From positions 1 through 64,000 of the forward strand of contig DHLX01000039.1 in the NCBI GenBank assembly GCA_002405475.1: a DNA stretch of 64,000 nt. The letters run 5' to 3'. The translations under genes were made by a program, and so were the position numbers. Below are positions 1-11,008 of the stretch, piece by piece. The stretch comes from Burkholderiales bacterium UBA4657 (GTDB taxonomy: Bacteria > Pseudomonadota > Gammaproteobacteria > Burkholderiales > Burkholderiaceae_E). The notes beneath the pieces are model-generated. The model did not search any database. It had not been told where the DNA came from and was given only the letters and a program-made list of their open reading frames with translations. Within the stretch, counting starts at the first letter, position 1. Each line of letters opens with the position of its first letter.

Positions 1-164
1 GCCGAACCCCCCTGAATAACGCTGTTCTGCTTCATCCAGTCACGTAGTGTGGTCACGTGACATCCAAATTCGTCCGCCAGCTCTTTCGGATTCCGCCCCG
101 CTTTGATCAACTCCATCATCTGCACCCGAAATTCTTCCGTGTACCGCTTTTGTCGTTTCTCCAT
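1..164 (-). CDS. IS3-family transposase OrfA, N-terminal part (partial)
   Basis: An ATG at 164-162, preceded by a GGAG ribosome binding site, opens a frame that continues past base 1. The 54 visible residues start MEKRQKRYTEEF and form a basic helix-turn-helix of the HTH_Tnp_1 type, with ELADEFGCHVTTLRDWM as the recognition part. This is the DNA-binding half (OrfA) of an IS3-group transposase. The catalytic half (OrfB), normally made by -1 frameshifting, would lie outside the window. The gene is probably intact beyond the edge, but this cannot be seen. Confidence 0.8.
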   Translation of the reverse strand, partial: MEKRQKRYTEEFRVQMMELIKAGRNPKELADEFGCHVTTLRDWMKQNSVIQGGS

Positions 165-225
165 CAGTGACTCCTTTCGCTTTCTACTGTCAGCAAAAAG
201 TGTACGTTAAATGGGGGCTACTTCA
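1..225 (-). mobile_element. IS3-family insertion sequence, left end only (runs off the window)
   Basis: Read on the minus strand, the element begins at base 225 with TGAAGTAGCCCCC, a TG-start terminal repeat of the kind seen in IS3-family elements. About 60 bases inside follows the start of an OrfA-type transposase gene. The junction at 225/226 falls inside the coding sequence of an ABC-transporter ATPase, so the element inserted into that gene. Only this end is visible; the rest lies to the left of base 1, so its right end and any target duplication cannot be checked. Confidence 0.8.
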
Positions 226-1416
226 TCGTGACAGTGGAGGCTTGTCAAAGTCACGCAGTGCCATGTTTTCAGCCACTGAAAATTCTGCAACACAAGCACT
301 GCGCAGCGGCTCTTCTGGCAGACTGCGCACCCCGAGCTGGTGGTTTTGCTGGCGTCGGGCGAAATAGGGTTGCCCCATTACCTCAACAGTACCCGACTGA
401 CGCACCCGCTGGCCGACCAGGGCTTCAACCAGTTCACGCTGACCGTTGCCGGAAACACCCGCAACCCCCAATATTTCCCCCGTTTGTACTTTCAGGCTAA
501 GTTGATTGACTGCCAGGGTGCCACGGTCACCCAAAACATTCAGTCGATCAATATGTAAAGCAGTAGAGGTTTGTGTACTTGATGGCAAAGAGGTACGAAC
601 AGACTCGCCAGATACACTATTGAGCGTGGCGCAAGCATTATTTGCGTCGCCCATCATGGCACTGGCCAAATAGGCGGGCGTAGTCGCCTCGACTCTACAG
701 TGGTGTACCGCCTTGCCCTTGCGCAGTACTGTCACCGTATCTGCATAGGCCATGACTTCCCGAAACTTGTGAGTGATCATAATCACACTGCAATGACCGT
801 TGCTTGCAATCATCCGTACATGACCGAGTACTTCATCAGCCTCTTGTGGCGTTAGCACGGACGTGGGCTCATCCAGAATCAACAGGCGTGGCTGCAGATA
901 GAGTTGTTTGAGAAGTTCGAGTTTTTGTTTTTCACCGGCACTTAGCGTAGAAGGTAGGGCATCAAGATCGAGTTGAAACGGAGTGCTGTTCAAAAAAGAC
1001 TGCAACTTCTTACGCTCAGTTTTCCAATGAATGACAGCAGGTAATTTTCCAGCCGCAAGCAGCAGGTTTTCTGCTACGGTCATACCAGGAGCCAGTGTAA
1101 AGTGCTGGTACACCATGCCGATACCCAGTTCACGTGCTACAGTTGGGCTCGAAATATCATGCTCGCGATCATCTAGCAAAATGGTGCCCTGCTCGGCACG
1201 CTGAAAACCGGCAATACATTTCACCAGGGTACTTTTACCGGCACCATTCTCACCCAGCAGGGCATGCACCTTGCCTGGCTCAATCTGTAGATCTACCTGA
1301 TCGAGTGCTGTAAAGCTGCCAAACCGCTTGGTGAGGCCGATGGTTTCAAGTGCCATGGCTCCTTGCGAACGTGGAAGCGCTCCTATGGCATGAGTGGCCG
1401 GAAAGTCGTGCTGCAT
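223..1416 (-). pseudogene. ABC transporter ATP-binding protein (BMP/nucleoside-type), truncated by IS insertion
   Basis: This is the energising subunit of a BMP-type uptake ABC transporter whose permeases and binding protein lie just upstream. Such proteins are double ATPases of about 500 residues; this frame has 397. The first cassette is complete: Walker A GENGAGKS near 55-62, signature LSAGEK near 158, Walker B LLILDEPTS near 178. The second starts normally with the degenerate GVSGNGQRE at about 320 but stops before its signature and Walker B. The last codons run straight into the IS3 end, and the stop TGA at 225-223 is the first three bases of the IS. The second cassette usually carries little catalysis but is structurally needed, so the gene is probably dead. 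The start could instead be ATG 1356, which has an AAGGAG two bases upstream. Confidence 0.85.
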
Positions 1417-1418
1417 AT

Positions 1419-2114
1419 CTATAGCGCTGCGAGAGCCTGCAAGAACTGGGCATGAGTAGCGTGTGCGCCAAAAACCCCGCCTTGCATGGTGATCATATTG
1501 AGTGCAGCCTGATGATTCGCCGGGTCGGTGGCCGCCGTGCAGTCAGACAGCAGAAGACATTCATATCCGCGGTCATTCGCTTCGCGCATGGTGGTATGTA
1601 CGCAGACATCGGTCGTTATACCCGCCAGAATGATATTTTGAATGCCGCGTTGCCGCAGTATCATGTCCAGATCGGTGGCGTAGAACGACCCCTTTCCAGG
1701 TTTGTCGATGATGGTTTCTCCCGGAACAGGTTGCAGCTCTGGAATAATCTCCCAGCCGGGCTCGCCACGTACCAGTATCCTGCCGCACGGGCCCGGGTCA
1801 CCTATGCCAACGCCGTTGGCACCTATCTGACGTGAGCGCCAGCGTTTATTGGCGGGTAAATCGGACAGGTCGGGGCGGTGTCCTTCGCGCGTGTGCATGA
1901 CGTTCCAGCCTAATGAACGCAAGCGTTCCAGGGTAAGTGCAATGGGTGTGATCGGCGCCCGTGTCAGGGAAATATCGTATCCCATGACATCAACGTAACC
2001 CCCCAAGCCACAAAAATCGGTTTGCATGTCAATCACGATCAATACACTATTGTCAGCGCGCAATTCACCGTTGTAAGGCCAGGCATAGGGGTTGGCTTGT
2101 ACGTAGCGGCTCAT
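1419..2114 (-). CDS. biuH: Isochorismatase-type amidohydrolase, probable biuret amidohydrolase
   Basis: Cysteine hydrolase of the isochorismatase fold, 231 residues. It resembles rhizobial biuret hydrolase BiuH along its length: N-terminal [31 protein letters not shown] and DKPGKGSF blocks are all present. The catalytic triad is readable as Asp29 (VIDMQ), Lys138 (IIDKPGK) and Cys171 (TTDVCV). In the known enzyme biuret is split to allophanate and ammonia. The gene lies inside a BMP-type ABC transporter operon, two bases before the ATPase, with an AtzH-like gene at the operon head. The linkage supports a small nitrogen-rich amide as substrate; biuret itself is an inference, and a related ureide is possible. 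GGAG eight bases before the ATG supports the start. Confidence 0.75.
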   Translation of the reverse strand: MSRYVQANPYAWPYNGELRADNSVLIVIDMQTDFCGLGGYVDVMGYDISLTRAPITPIALTLERLRSLGWNVMHTREGHRPDLSDLPANKRWRSRQIGANGVGIGDPGPCGRILVRGEPGWEIIPELQPVPGETIIDKPGKGSFYATDLDMILRQRGIQNIILAGITTDVCVHTTMREANDRGYECLLLSDCTAATDPANHQAALNMITMQGGVFGAHATHAQFLQALAAL

Positions 2115-2140
2115 GATGTTTTCTCCATTAATTCTTGTGA

Positions 2141-3061
2141 CTAGCGGGTGGGTGTCAGTTCAGAAGGACTGCCTGTGGCCAGACTGCCGGGCTTGCAGGT
2201 CAAAATTAAAATCAGCAGCGTCAGCACATAGGGTATGGTGTTGAACAAGTGGTAGCCCCAGTTCATACCAATCGATTGCAACGCTGGCCCCATGGCGCCT
2301 GCCGCGCCAAACAGCATGGCGGCCAGTACGCAGCGCAGCGGACACCAGCGCGCAAAAATCACCAGAGCGACAGCAATCAGGCCTTGCCCGCTCGAGACAC
2401 CTTCGCTCCAGCTGCCAGGGTAAAACAAGGTCAGAGATGCACCTCCCAGTCCGGCAATAAATCCACCTGCGCTGGTGGCGGCTATTCGAATGAAATGAAC
2501 TCGATAGCCTAGCGCCCGGGCGGCACTCGTGCTCTCGCCTGCCAGTCGTACCATCAAGCCCCAGCGTGTGTACCTGAAGGCCCACCACAAAAATAGCGCG
2601 AGTACTAGACCAGCAGGTACCAGCACATTTACCTGTAATGCCGATTGAATGACCTTGGAATCGCTCCAAGCGCCCAGCGCCAGGGTGGGTATTTGTGGCG
2701 CTTGTGGCTGGATCAAGGGTTTGCCCCAAAAAAAAGCCAGGCCTAGCCCCAATATCATGAGAGCAATCCCGGTAGCAATATCGTTCACGCGCGGCAGTGA
2801 GCAAAGCAGGCCATGCAACAAAGCCAGTAATGCTCCGGCGCTGGCCCCTGCCAATATGCCAATCCAGGCCGAATCACTGAGATAAGCGCCACCAAAAGCG
2901 GCCATGGCAGAAAGCACCAATACTCCCTCTAATCCGAGATTGATGCGACCTGATTTTTCGGTCAGGCATTCCCCCAGGCTAACGAACAGATAAGGAGTGC
3001 CAACACGAAGTGCCCCGCCAATCAGGGCAGCGACCAGAGCGATCCATTGATCAGTGTCCAT
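2141..3061 (-). CDS. ABC transporter permease, BMP/nucleoside type (second permease)
   Basis: Inner-membrane permease of 306 residues from the BPD_transp_2 (branched-chain/nucleoside) superfamily. Hydrophobic segments are spread through the chain. It carries the family motif [17 protein letters not shown] near residue 30, typical of the YufQ/NupQ-like permease paired with BMP binding proteins. It overlaps the preceding permease gene by 11 bases, which suggests translational coupling and a heterodimeric channel. Its ATPase partner at 223-1416 is truncated, so the transporter is probably non-functional unless another ATPase stands in. Confidence 0.88.
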   Translation of the reverse strand: MDTDQWIALVAALIGGALRVGTPYLFVSLGECLTEKSGRINLGLEGVLVLSAMAAFGGAYLSDSAWIGILAGASAGALLALLHGLLCSLPRVNDIATGIALMILGLGLAFFWGKPLIQPQAPQIPTLALGAWSDSKVIQSALQVNVLVPAGLVLALFLWWAFRYTRWGLMVRLAGESTSAARALGYRVHFIRIAATSAGGFIAGLGGASLTLFYPGSWSEGVSSGQGLIAVALVIFARWCPLRCVLAAMLFGAAGAMGPALQSIGMNWGYHLFNTIPYVLTLLILILTCKPGSLATGSPSELTPTR

Positions 3062-4082
3062 ACCTGGCTTTCAAACGATAGCGAACCGCCTCGCTGGCTA
3101 GAATCATGACAAAGGCAAGCCCCTGCAACACCAGTACCGATGCATCGGGCAGGTCAAGACGGCGTTGTAGCAGGCTGCCGGCAGCACCAAAACCACCGAA
3201 TAAAATTGCAACCGGAATGATGGCTACCGGATGATGCCTTGCCATAAATGAGACCAAGATACCGGCATAACCATAACTGGCGATCAAAGCCGCGTTGGCG
3301 CTGGTATGTACTGCTGCGACTTCTACCGCACCTGCCAATCCGGCGCAGCCTCCGCCTAGGGCGCAACTGACAAGAATGATCCGGTTCGCCGGTACACCAG
3401 CCAGCTGGGCAGCGCGGATATTACCCCCTACCAAACGTGTGGCAAAACCTGATCGTGTCCAATGCAGCCAGGTGCCAAATAACAGGCATAGCGCAATACC
3501 CACAACCAAGCCCCAGTGCACATCAGAGCCCGGTATGGTGCCAATCAGCATTTCCTGTGGCAGTGGCGGAGTAGAGGGTTTGCCCAGACTGGCAGGGTCA
3601 CGTAAAGGACCTTCGACAAAATGTTTGAACAGTCCTATGGCGACATAGGCCAGGAGTAAGCTGCTGATGGTTTCATTGATGCCGCGGTATTGTCGCAGTA
3701 CACCCGCCAGCATGATCCATAGTGCGCCCATCAGTACACCCGATAAGCTTATTAGCAGAGTGCCCAGCATACTTTGCGGCATGGGTAGCAATAGAGGGGT
3801 GACGGCGCACGCCAGCCCTCCGAGTACGACTGCGCCTTCGCCACCAATAATGATTAAGCCGGCGCGTGCCGGTAATGCCACACACAAGGCAGTGAGCATC
3901 AGCGGGGCGGCGCGTGACAGAGTGTTCTGGAACGAAAACCAGTCACCAAAGGCGCCCTTAAATAGAGTTAGCCATACGTCCCAGGGGCTGACACCATGCA
4001 CCCAGACAAAGCCACCAAACAGGATCAGCGCGGCTGACAAGGCAGAGACTGGTAGCAGAAGGGCAAGAACAGTGGGGTGCAT
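3051..4082 (-). CDS. ABC transporter permease, BMP/nucleoside type (first permease)
   Basis: A 343-residue membrane protein of the YufP/NupP-like class. It contains LPARAGLIIIGGEGAVVLGGL, a hallmark segment of the first BMP-system permease, and about eight to ten hydrophobic helices. It lies 17 bases downstream of the binding-protein gene and overlaps the second permease gene. Together they form the pore for the substrate delivered by the BMP protein at 4100-5218. Likely substrates from context are small nitrogen heterocycles or ureides, but the sequence does not show specificity. Confidence 0.88.
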   Translation of the reverse strand: MHPTVLALLLPVSALSAALILFGGFVWVHGVSPWDVWLTLFKGAFGDWFSFQNTLSRAAPLMLTALCVALPARAGLIIIGGEGAVVLGGLACAVTPLLLPMPQSMLGTLLISLSGVLMGALWIMLAGVLRQYRGINETISSLLLAYVAIGLFKHFVEGPLRDPASLGKPSTPPLPQEMLIGTIPGSDVHWGLVVGIALCLLFGTWLHWTRSGFATRLVGGNIRAAQLAGVPANRIILVSCALGGGCAGLAGAVEVAAVHTSANAALIASYGYAGILVSFMARHHPVAIIPVAILFGGFGAAGSLLQRRLDLPDASVLVLQGLAFVMILASEAVRYRLKARYGH

Positions 4083-4099
4083 GGTGTTGATGGACTGGC

Positions 4100-5218
4100 T
4101 TAGACGCTGCCGAGTACGCCCTCTACCAGGTAGTTCATTTTTTCCAGTTCGATGTCGGTCTGGCGGTAAGTTTTACCCGCCGGAATGACGGTTGCCCCCT
4201 TGTTATCTTTGAGGCCACCTTTGAATATGTCGAACTTTCCTGCCACCATTTGTGCCCTGACTTTGTCGGCTTGCGTTTTGGCGGCCGCTGTCACCATGCT
4301 GCCGTAGGGCGACATTTTGACGTAACCCTCTTTCAGGCCGCCGCGTAAAAGATTGGGATGAGGCTTGCCGCTGCGTGCGGCGTCGATCATGGTTTTGTAA
4401 GCTGTCAGCCAGTTCCATTCGGCGCCGGTGAGGTAGGCATTAGGCGCCAGCCGCGCCTGCGAGGCATGGTAACCGCAAACCATTTTCCCGCGTTTGGCTG
4501 CTGTCTCCACCACCACTTTAGGGCCATCTACGTGCATGGTGAAGACATCACATCCCTGGTCTGCCAGGCTGTTGGTGGCTTCAGCTTCTTTCACCGGCAT
4601 GGACCAATCACCAGTAAAAATAACGCTACAAGTAATATTCGGTTTTACTGAACGGGCGCCCAGAGTGAAGGCATTGATATTGCGCAGCACTTGTGGAATG
4701 GGTTTGGCAGCAATAAAGGCAATTTTGTTCGACTTGGTCATATGCCCGGCGATGATGCCGTTGAGATATTGGCATTCATCAATGTATCCAAAGTAGCTGC
4801 CTACATTTTTCGGGTGCTTGCCCTCCGTCCATAGCCCGCCGCAATGGGCAAAGCGTATGTTCGGATATTTGGCGGCGACCGCCAGTACATGAGGGTCAAA
4901 ATAGCCAAAAGAACTCGGGAACAAGAGCGTTGCGCCATCCTGCACAATCATGCCGGTCATGGTTTTTTGTACCGCCACTGTCTCTGCTACATTTTCTTCT
5001 TCGACGACCTTGATGCCGGGCATTTTTTTAAGTTCTGCCGCGGCTTCTGCCTGCGCCTGGTTATAGCCAAAATCATCTTTCGCGCCCACGTAAATGACCC
5101 CGACGGTCAGAGCCTTTTGGGCTGATACTAGACTGCTCCAGGCACCCAGGCTGCCTGCGGTACCGAGTGCCACGATTGATTTGAGGGAATTACGTCGTTT
5201 AAAGTTAAATTCATTCAT
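4100..5218 (-). CDS. BMP-family ABC transporter substrate-binding protein
   Basis: Periplasmic binding protein of 372 residues in the BMP (basic membrane lipoprotein, PF02608) family. The N-terminus carries NFKRRNSLKSIVALG, a twin-arginine-like signal, followed by a hydrophobic core ending near VSA-QKA. There is no lipobox. The mature protein starts TVGVIYVGAKDDFGYNQA, the usual BMP opening. The start is ATG 5218 because GGAG lies upstream at normal spacing; a longer frame from 5275 has no such site. Relatives bind purine nucleosides. The linked biuret-hydrolase-like and AtzH-like genes point to a ureide or biuret-like ligand here, which is inference. Confidence 0.88.
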   Translation of the reverse strand: MNEFNFKRRNSLKSIVALGTAGSLGAWSSLVSAQKALTVGVIYVGAKDDFGYNQAQAEAAAELKKMPGIKVVEEENVAETVAVQKTMTGMIVQDGATLLFPSSFGYFDPHVLAVAAKYPNIRFAHCGGLWTEGKHPKNVGSYFGYIDECQYLNGIIAGHMTKSNKIAFIAAKPIPQVLRNINAFTLGARSVKPNITCSVIFTGDWSMPVKEAEATNSLADQGCDVFTMHVDGPKVVVETAAKRGKMVCGYHASQARLAPNAYLTGAEWNWLTAYKTMIDAARSGKPHPNLLRGGLKEGYVKMSPYGSMVTAAAKTQADKVRAQMVAGKFDIFKGGLKDNKGATVIPAGKTYRQTDIELEKMNYLVEGVLGSV

Positions 5219-5361
5219 GGTACTTTCTCCATAAGGGAACAAGTTGAGGCAAAACAGTGTGCATGGCTTTTGCATCCATTTATGTATACAAGCTATAGCA
5301 AATAGTGCGCCTACTGCGGATGGAGTAACTTCTGATTATTTTTCAAAGGGTTATGACTTTT

Positions 5362-5380
5362 TTCCGGGACGTGTCCGGAA
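5362..5380. repeat. Inverted repeat TTCCGG-N7-CCGGAA upstream of the BMP operon
   Basis: Perfect six-base arms separated by seven bases, in the 236-base gap between the AtzH-like gene and the binding-protein gene. On the transcribed strand it is followed by A residues rather than T residues, so it does not look like a terminator. It could be an operator or a hairpin in the leader of the transporter genes. Nothing else recognisable was found in this gap. Confidence 0.4.
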
Positions 5381-5454
5381 TAGCCAGCAGGACTTGGGGT
5401 GAGCTCGCCCTGTAAAGGTGCGAACCTGCCCCATCTTGAGGCATGGGATCTGAT

Positions 5455-5847
5455 TCAGAAGCTATTTTGCTCTGTAGCCAGCCAGCTCACGTGTGCAGCA
5501 ATGACACGCCAACCCAGCGGAGTCCGCAACCAGGTTTGGCTTTGGCGCCCAGGACAAGTAACGTCCAGGCGTTGAAATTCTAAAAAATTGATGGCAAAGT
5601 CGCGCCCGTAAGTAGTAATCTGCTGCCTCAGGATGGTGCGGGGCAGAACCCTATGGGGCTGGCCAGCACGATATTGACGAATGGCTTCAATACCATACAA
5701 GTTTTCTGCAAAGCCGTAGCGCACGGTGTCGCTGCTGTCCCAAAAAAGCTCATCGAGTACAGCCAGGTCATTATTCACGAGTGCCTGTTCGTAGCGTTCA
5801 CACACCTCGCGCACTTCGGCCAGAACTTCCGGAATATTGATTTGCAT
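5455..5847 (-). CDS. AtzH-like / DUF3225 NTF2-fold protein
   Basis: A 130-residue protein matching the AtzH (DUF3225, SnoaL/NTF2-like) pattern: an N-terminal helix with VCERYEQALVNNDLAVLDELFW, then DTVRYGFAENLYG, and a C-terminal GWRVIAAHVSWL strand. AtzH is a small partner of the AtzE amidase in 1-carboxybiuret hydrolysis, and related proteins accompany other ureide amidases. Here it heads the minus-strand BMP operon, 236 bases before the binding-protein gene. No AtzE-type amidase is visible in the window; it may lie beyond the IS element or elsewhere. The start has AAGGACAG directly before the ATG. Confidence 0.72.
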   Translation of the reverse strand: MQINIPEVLAEVREVCERYEQALVNNDLAVLDELFWDSSDTVRYGFAENLYGIEAIRQYRAGQPHRVLPRTILRQQITTYGRDFAINFLEFQRLDVTCPGRQSQTWLRTPLGWRVIAAHVSWLATEQNSF

Positions 5848-5881
5848 GCATCTGTCCTTAAAGGCTTGTTAGGTAACTCCA

Positions 5882-5910
5882 CCGTATCCCGGTTGTCAAT
5901 AAGGATACGG
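5882..5910 (-). terminator. Hairpin after katG (CCGTATCC / GGATACGG)
   Basis: Eight-base perfect stem with a 13-base loop, 25 bases beyond the katG stop on the minus strand. No T-run follows, so it is at best a weak or protein-assisted terminator, or a 3' stability hairpin. Confidence 0.4.
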
Positions 5911-5934
5911 GGCAGTTATTTGCAGATCTTACTA

Positions 5935-8238
<2,304 letters not shown>

Positions 8239-8281
8239 CTAGTGACACCTGATTGTCTTTGGGAATGACTAAAACTGTCCA

Positions 8282-8318
8282 AGTGATTGTTGCAATCTAT
8301 TGAATAGCCTAAGCCTAT
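8282..8318 (-). promoter_or_regulatory. Candidate OxyR binding site upstream of katG
   Basis: On the minus strand the region reads ATAG-N7-CTAT-N7-ATTG-N7-CACT. This is the four-quarter spacing of the OxyR consensus (ATAG-N7-CTAT-N7-ATAG-N7-CTAT), with 13 of 16 defined bases matching. It starts about 26 bases after the tatC stop and lies roughly 180-210 bases before the katG ATG. That is rather far unless katG has a long leader, and no clear -10 was found. Confidence 0.4.
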
Positions 8319-8343
8319 AGGCAGGCTAGTCGAGTTGCTTTAC

Positions 8344-9117
8344 TCATTCACTTGCAGCATCACCACGGCGCCGGGGTTTGCCGACAAATCGCGATGCGAT
8401 GATACCGAGTTCATACAAAATGCAGAGCGGGATGGCGAGCAATAATTGAGAAGCCACATCGGGCGGGGTGAAAATGGCGGCGATAATGAAAGCGCCGACA
8501 ATGACATAGCCGCGTATGTCCTTGAGTTTTTCGACCGAGACCATGCCGAGCTTGACCAGCAGCACTACCACCACCGGCACTTCAAAGGCCAGACCAAAAG
8601 CCAGAAACATGGACAGAACAAAGCCGAAATAGGCTTCTATGTCGGGCGCCACACTGACGCTGGCAGGGGCAAAGCCGGCAATAAAGGCAAAGACCATTTT
8701 GAACACAATAAAGTAGCAATAGGTCATGCCCAGCAAAAACATGAAGACACTGGAAATAATGACCGGCGCAGCCAGCCGCCGTTCGTGTTGATATAAGCCC
8801 GGCGCGACAAAAGCCCAGACCTGGTACAACACTATGGGCAAGGCCAGGACGAAAGCGACAAACAAGGTCACCTTCAAGGGCACCATAAAGGGGGCAATGA
8901 CTCCGGTGGACAAGAGCTTGGTACCTGCGGGCAGCGCCACCATCAAGGGGTGTGACAGCAGGTCAAATATATGTTTCATGAACGGCGACAGCGCCAGAAA
9001 AATAATCAATATCGCCAGCGCTGCCTTGACCAGACGGTTACGCAGCTCGAGCAGGTGCGACATGAAACTTTCTTGTGGCGGGGTGTCCGGATTTTCTGTT
9101 GTCATGACCTGGCTCAA
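8344..9117 (-). CDS. tatC: Sec-independent protein translocase TatC
   Basis: Polytopic core of the twin-arginine translocase that recognises Tat signal peptides, 257 residues. It has the family opening [16 protein letters not shown], about six hydrophobic helices, and a conserved central part with [10 protein letters not shown] and [14 protein letters not shown]. The start overlaps the tatB stop by four bases. It is the last gene of the long minus-strand operon. Several exported proteins in the window (BMP protein, amide-binding protein, the nitroreductase-like protein) carry twin-arginine-like signals. Confidence 0.96.
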   Translation of the reverse strand: MSQVMTTENPDTPPQESFMSHLLELRNRLVKAALAILIIFLALSPFMKHIFDLLSHPLMVALPAGTKLLSTGVIAPFMVPLKVTLFVAFVLALPIVLYQVWAFVAPGLYQHERRLAAPVIISSVFMFLLGMTYCYFIVFKMVFAFIAGFAPASVSVAPDIEAYFGFVLSMFLAFGLAFEVPVVVVLLVKLGMVSVEKLKDIRGYVIVGAFIIAAIFTPPDVASQLLLAIPLCILYELGIIASRFVGKPRRRGDAASE

Positions 9118-9617
9118 GCCTGAAAATGGCGACGAACGCTGCGGGTAACAGCCTGGGAGTGGCGACCGGCGCGTGCGCGGGGAGCATACTTGAATCGAGT
9201 CCTAGAACCGGGTGACAGCTCGAACTGCTGGCGCAGGGCATTCACCTGTTCGGCCAATTCGTCCAGACTGGGCGGCGGTTTGACAAAGTCCTCATGCGTC
9301 GTGCTTTGCCAGCTGTAGTCCTGACTGGCAGTCGATACAGCTTCGCTGTCGGACAGGCCTGACTGTGCTGTATCGAGCGAGCCTTGCATCGAATGTTCTA
9401 TTTCTCGTGCCGAATCCTGTACCTGTTCCTGCAATTTGCGCAACTCGGACAGTTCCATTTCCCGGTTCAAATCAGACTTGACGTCATTGACGTAACGCTG
9501 CGCCTTGCCGACCCACTGGCCAACGGCGCGCGCGACCTTCGGCAGTTTCTCCGGACCGAGAACCACCAGGGCGACCGCTCCGATCACGGCCATTTCGCCT
9601 AAGCTGAAGTCAAACAT
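9114..9617 (-). CDS. tatB: Sec-independent protein translocase TatB
   Basis: Single-span membrane partner of TatC, 167 residues. The N-terminal helix [23 protein letters not shown] with the conserved Glu and Gly-Pro hinge is followed by an amphipathic helix and a long charged, low-conservation tail. It lies 56 bases after tatA and overlaps tatC. The tail ends in an unusually Arg-rich stretch ([12 protein letters not shown]), as in other Burkholderiales TatB proteins. Confidence 0.94.
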   Translation of the reverse strand: MFDFSLGEMAVIGAVALVVLGPEKLPKVARAVGQWVGKAQRYVNDVKSDLNREMELSELRKLQEQVQDSAREIEHSMQGSLDTAQSGLSDSEAVSTASQDYSWQSTTHEDFVKPPPSLDELAEQVNALRQQFELSPGSRTRFKYAPRARAGRHSQAVTRSVRRHFQA

Positions 9618-9673
9618 GCGTGCGAGAGCGGTCGGCTATAGGGACAAACCCCAGCCCGGTCAGTATTGATGGC

Positions 9674-9907
9674 TCAGGAATTCGTTTTTTCTTTGGCTTC
9701 GACCTCAATAGTCTTGGCACTGACTTGCTTCGCCTCCTCGACTTTGGCGTTTTCCGCCGTGCCGCCGTCTTTCATGCCTTCCTTGAAGCCTTTGACAGCA
9801 CCGCCCAGATCCTGGCCGATGTTTTTTAGCTTCTTGGTGCCAAACACCAGGACGACAATCACCAGAACGATCAACCAATGCCAAATACTGAATGAACCCA
9901 TGATCAA
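9674..9907 (-). CDS. tatA: Sec-independent protein translocase TatA
   Basis: Pore-forming subunit of the Tat translocase, 77 residues. The N-terminus [25 protein letters not shown] is the classic short transmembrane helix plus FGTKKL hinge, followed by the amphipathic helix [15 protein letters not shown] and an acidic tail. It lies eight bases after hinT and before tatB. A GAAAGGAAG ribosome binding site precedes the ATG. Confidence 0.96.
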   Translation of the reverse strand: MIMGSFSIWHWLIVLVIVVLVFGTKKLKNIGQDLGGAVKGFKEGMKDGGTAENAKVEEAKQVSAKTIEVEAKEKTNS

Positions 9908-9915
9908 CTTCCTTT

Positions 9916-10242
9916 CTAAACGCGCTTGCCGCCCAGTACGTGCAGGTGCAGGTGAAACACTTCCTGACCGCCGTCCTTGCCGGTATTGATATGCACTTTG
10001 AATCCACTCGCCAGTCCTTGTTGCGCGGCCAGCATCGGGGCTAATTGCAGCATTCTACCCAACAAACCGACATGTTCCTGACTGACCTCGGCCAGACTAG
10101 GGATATGGTCTTTAGGAATAATGAGGAAATGGACGGGCGCGGCCGGACGAATGTCGTTAAATGCGACAAACTCCTCATCTTCGTAGAGTTTTTGCGCTGG
10201 AATCTGGCCCCGCACAATCTTGCAAAAAATGCAGTCGTCCAT
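9916..10242 (-). CDS. hinT: HIT-family nucleotide hydrolase, HinT type
   Basis: Histidine-triad purine nucleoside phosphoramidase of 108 residues. The N-terminus [15 protein letters not shown] and the C-terminal catalytic triad HLHLHVLGG are both present. These enzymes cleave AMP-lysine and AMP-amine conjugates. It lies five bases after hisE, in the his-tat operon; this neighbourhood is common in beta-proteobacteria. Its physiological link to histidine synthesis is not known. Confidence 0.94.
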   Translation of the reverse strand: MDDCIFCKIVRGQIPAQKLYEDEEFVAFNDIRPAAPVHFLIIPKDHIPSLAEVSQEHVGLLGRMLQLAPMLAAQQGLASGFKVHINTGKDGGQEVFHLHLHVLGGKRV

Positions 10243-10247
10243 AGCGC

Positions 10248-10607
10248 TTACTCTCCTTGTTCCCGTGCTTTGGCTTTGCGCAGGGCAAATTCTTCCAGAC
10301 CCGACAGGCCTTCACGCCGCGACAGTTCGGCCAGCACCTGTTCCGGGCGCAGACCGTAATGCGACAGCATGACCAGGCAGTGAAACCAGAGGTCGGCTGT
10401 TTCATTGATCAGTAACTGGGCATCAGTGCCATGACGTGTGTCTTTCGCGGCCATGAGCACTTCGCCAGCTTCTTCGATGATTTTTTTTAGAATGGCATCA
10501 TCGCCTTTGCTGAACAGGCGCGCCACGTAAGATTGTTCCGGGTCGGCGTCGCGCCTTGAATCCACAACATCGGCCAAACGAGTGAGCGCTTCTTGCGGTG
10601 GGCTCAT
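10248..10607 (-). CDS. hisE: Phosphoribosyl-ATP pyrophosphatase HisE
   Basis: Second step of histidine synthesis: hydrolyses phosphoribosyl-ATP to phosphoribosyl-AMP. With the chosen start it has 119 residues, a separate HisE rather than a HisIE fusion. The all-alpha MazG-like core shows [16 protein letters not shown] and [14 protein letters not shown] with the metal-binding acidic residues. ATG 10607 overlaps the hisI stop in an ATGA, the usual coupling. An in-frame ATG at 10655 lies inside hisI and is rejected. Confidence 0.95.
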   Translation of the reverse strand: MSPPQEALTRLADVVDSRRDADPEQSYVARLFSKGDDAILKKIIEEAGEVLMAAKDTRHGTDAQLLINETADLWFHCLVMLSHYGLRPEQVLAELSRREGLSGLEEFALRKAKAREQGE

Positions 10608-11008
10608 TTGTAAATCCTTTCCGGGTCGTGCAATACCGGCTCTACCGTTTTCCACTGACTTTGACCCTGTTCGGTCGTCAGTCGCTGAAAAAAGCAGGAA
10701 TGGCGTCCGGTATGACAGGCAATGCCGCCGTGCTGTTCAACCTTGAGCAAAATGACATCTTCGTCGCAATCGAGGCGAATTTCTTTCACCGTCTGAAAAT
10801 GACCGGACTCTTCACCTTTATGCCAAAGCCGGTTGCGCGAACGGCTCCAATACACCGCCTGACCCAGTTCCAGCGTTTTGGCCAGAGCTTCGCGGTTCAT
10901 GAAAGCGAACATCAGGACATCGTTACTGCCGGCTTCCTGGGCAATGACCGGTACCAGGCCTTGACTGTCCCAGCGTACTTGATCGAGCCAATGGGTGGTT
11001 TGTGTCAT
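10604..11008 (-). CDS. hisI: Phosphoribosyl-AMP cyclohydrolase HisI
   Basis: Third step of histidine synthesis, opening the purine ring of phosphoribosyl-AMP. It is a zinc enzyme of 134 residues. The conserved block [16 protein letters not shown] and the ligand segment [29 protein letters not shown], with its paired cysteines and aspartates, are visible. It overlaps hisF by four bases upstream and hisE by four bases downstream. Confidence 0.96.
   Translation of the reverse strand: MTQTTHWLDQVRWDSQGLVPVIAQEAGSNDVLMFAFMNREALAKTLELGQAVYWSRSRNRLWHKGEESGHFQTVKEIRLDCDEDVILLKVEQHGGIACHTGRHSCFFQRLTTEQGQSQWKTVEPVLHDPERIYK

Noticed and set aside
5341..5454. Possible guanidine-type riboswitch ahead of the BMP operon (GGGACGTGTCC hairpin)
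   Set aside because: Guanidine-II needs two hairpins with ACGR loops; only one hairpin is present and its loop does not fit. No conserved core of other known riboswitches was recognised.
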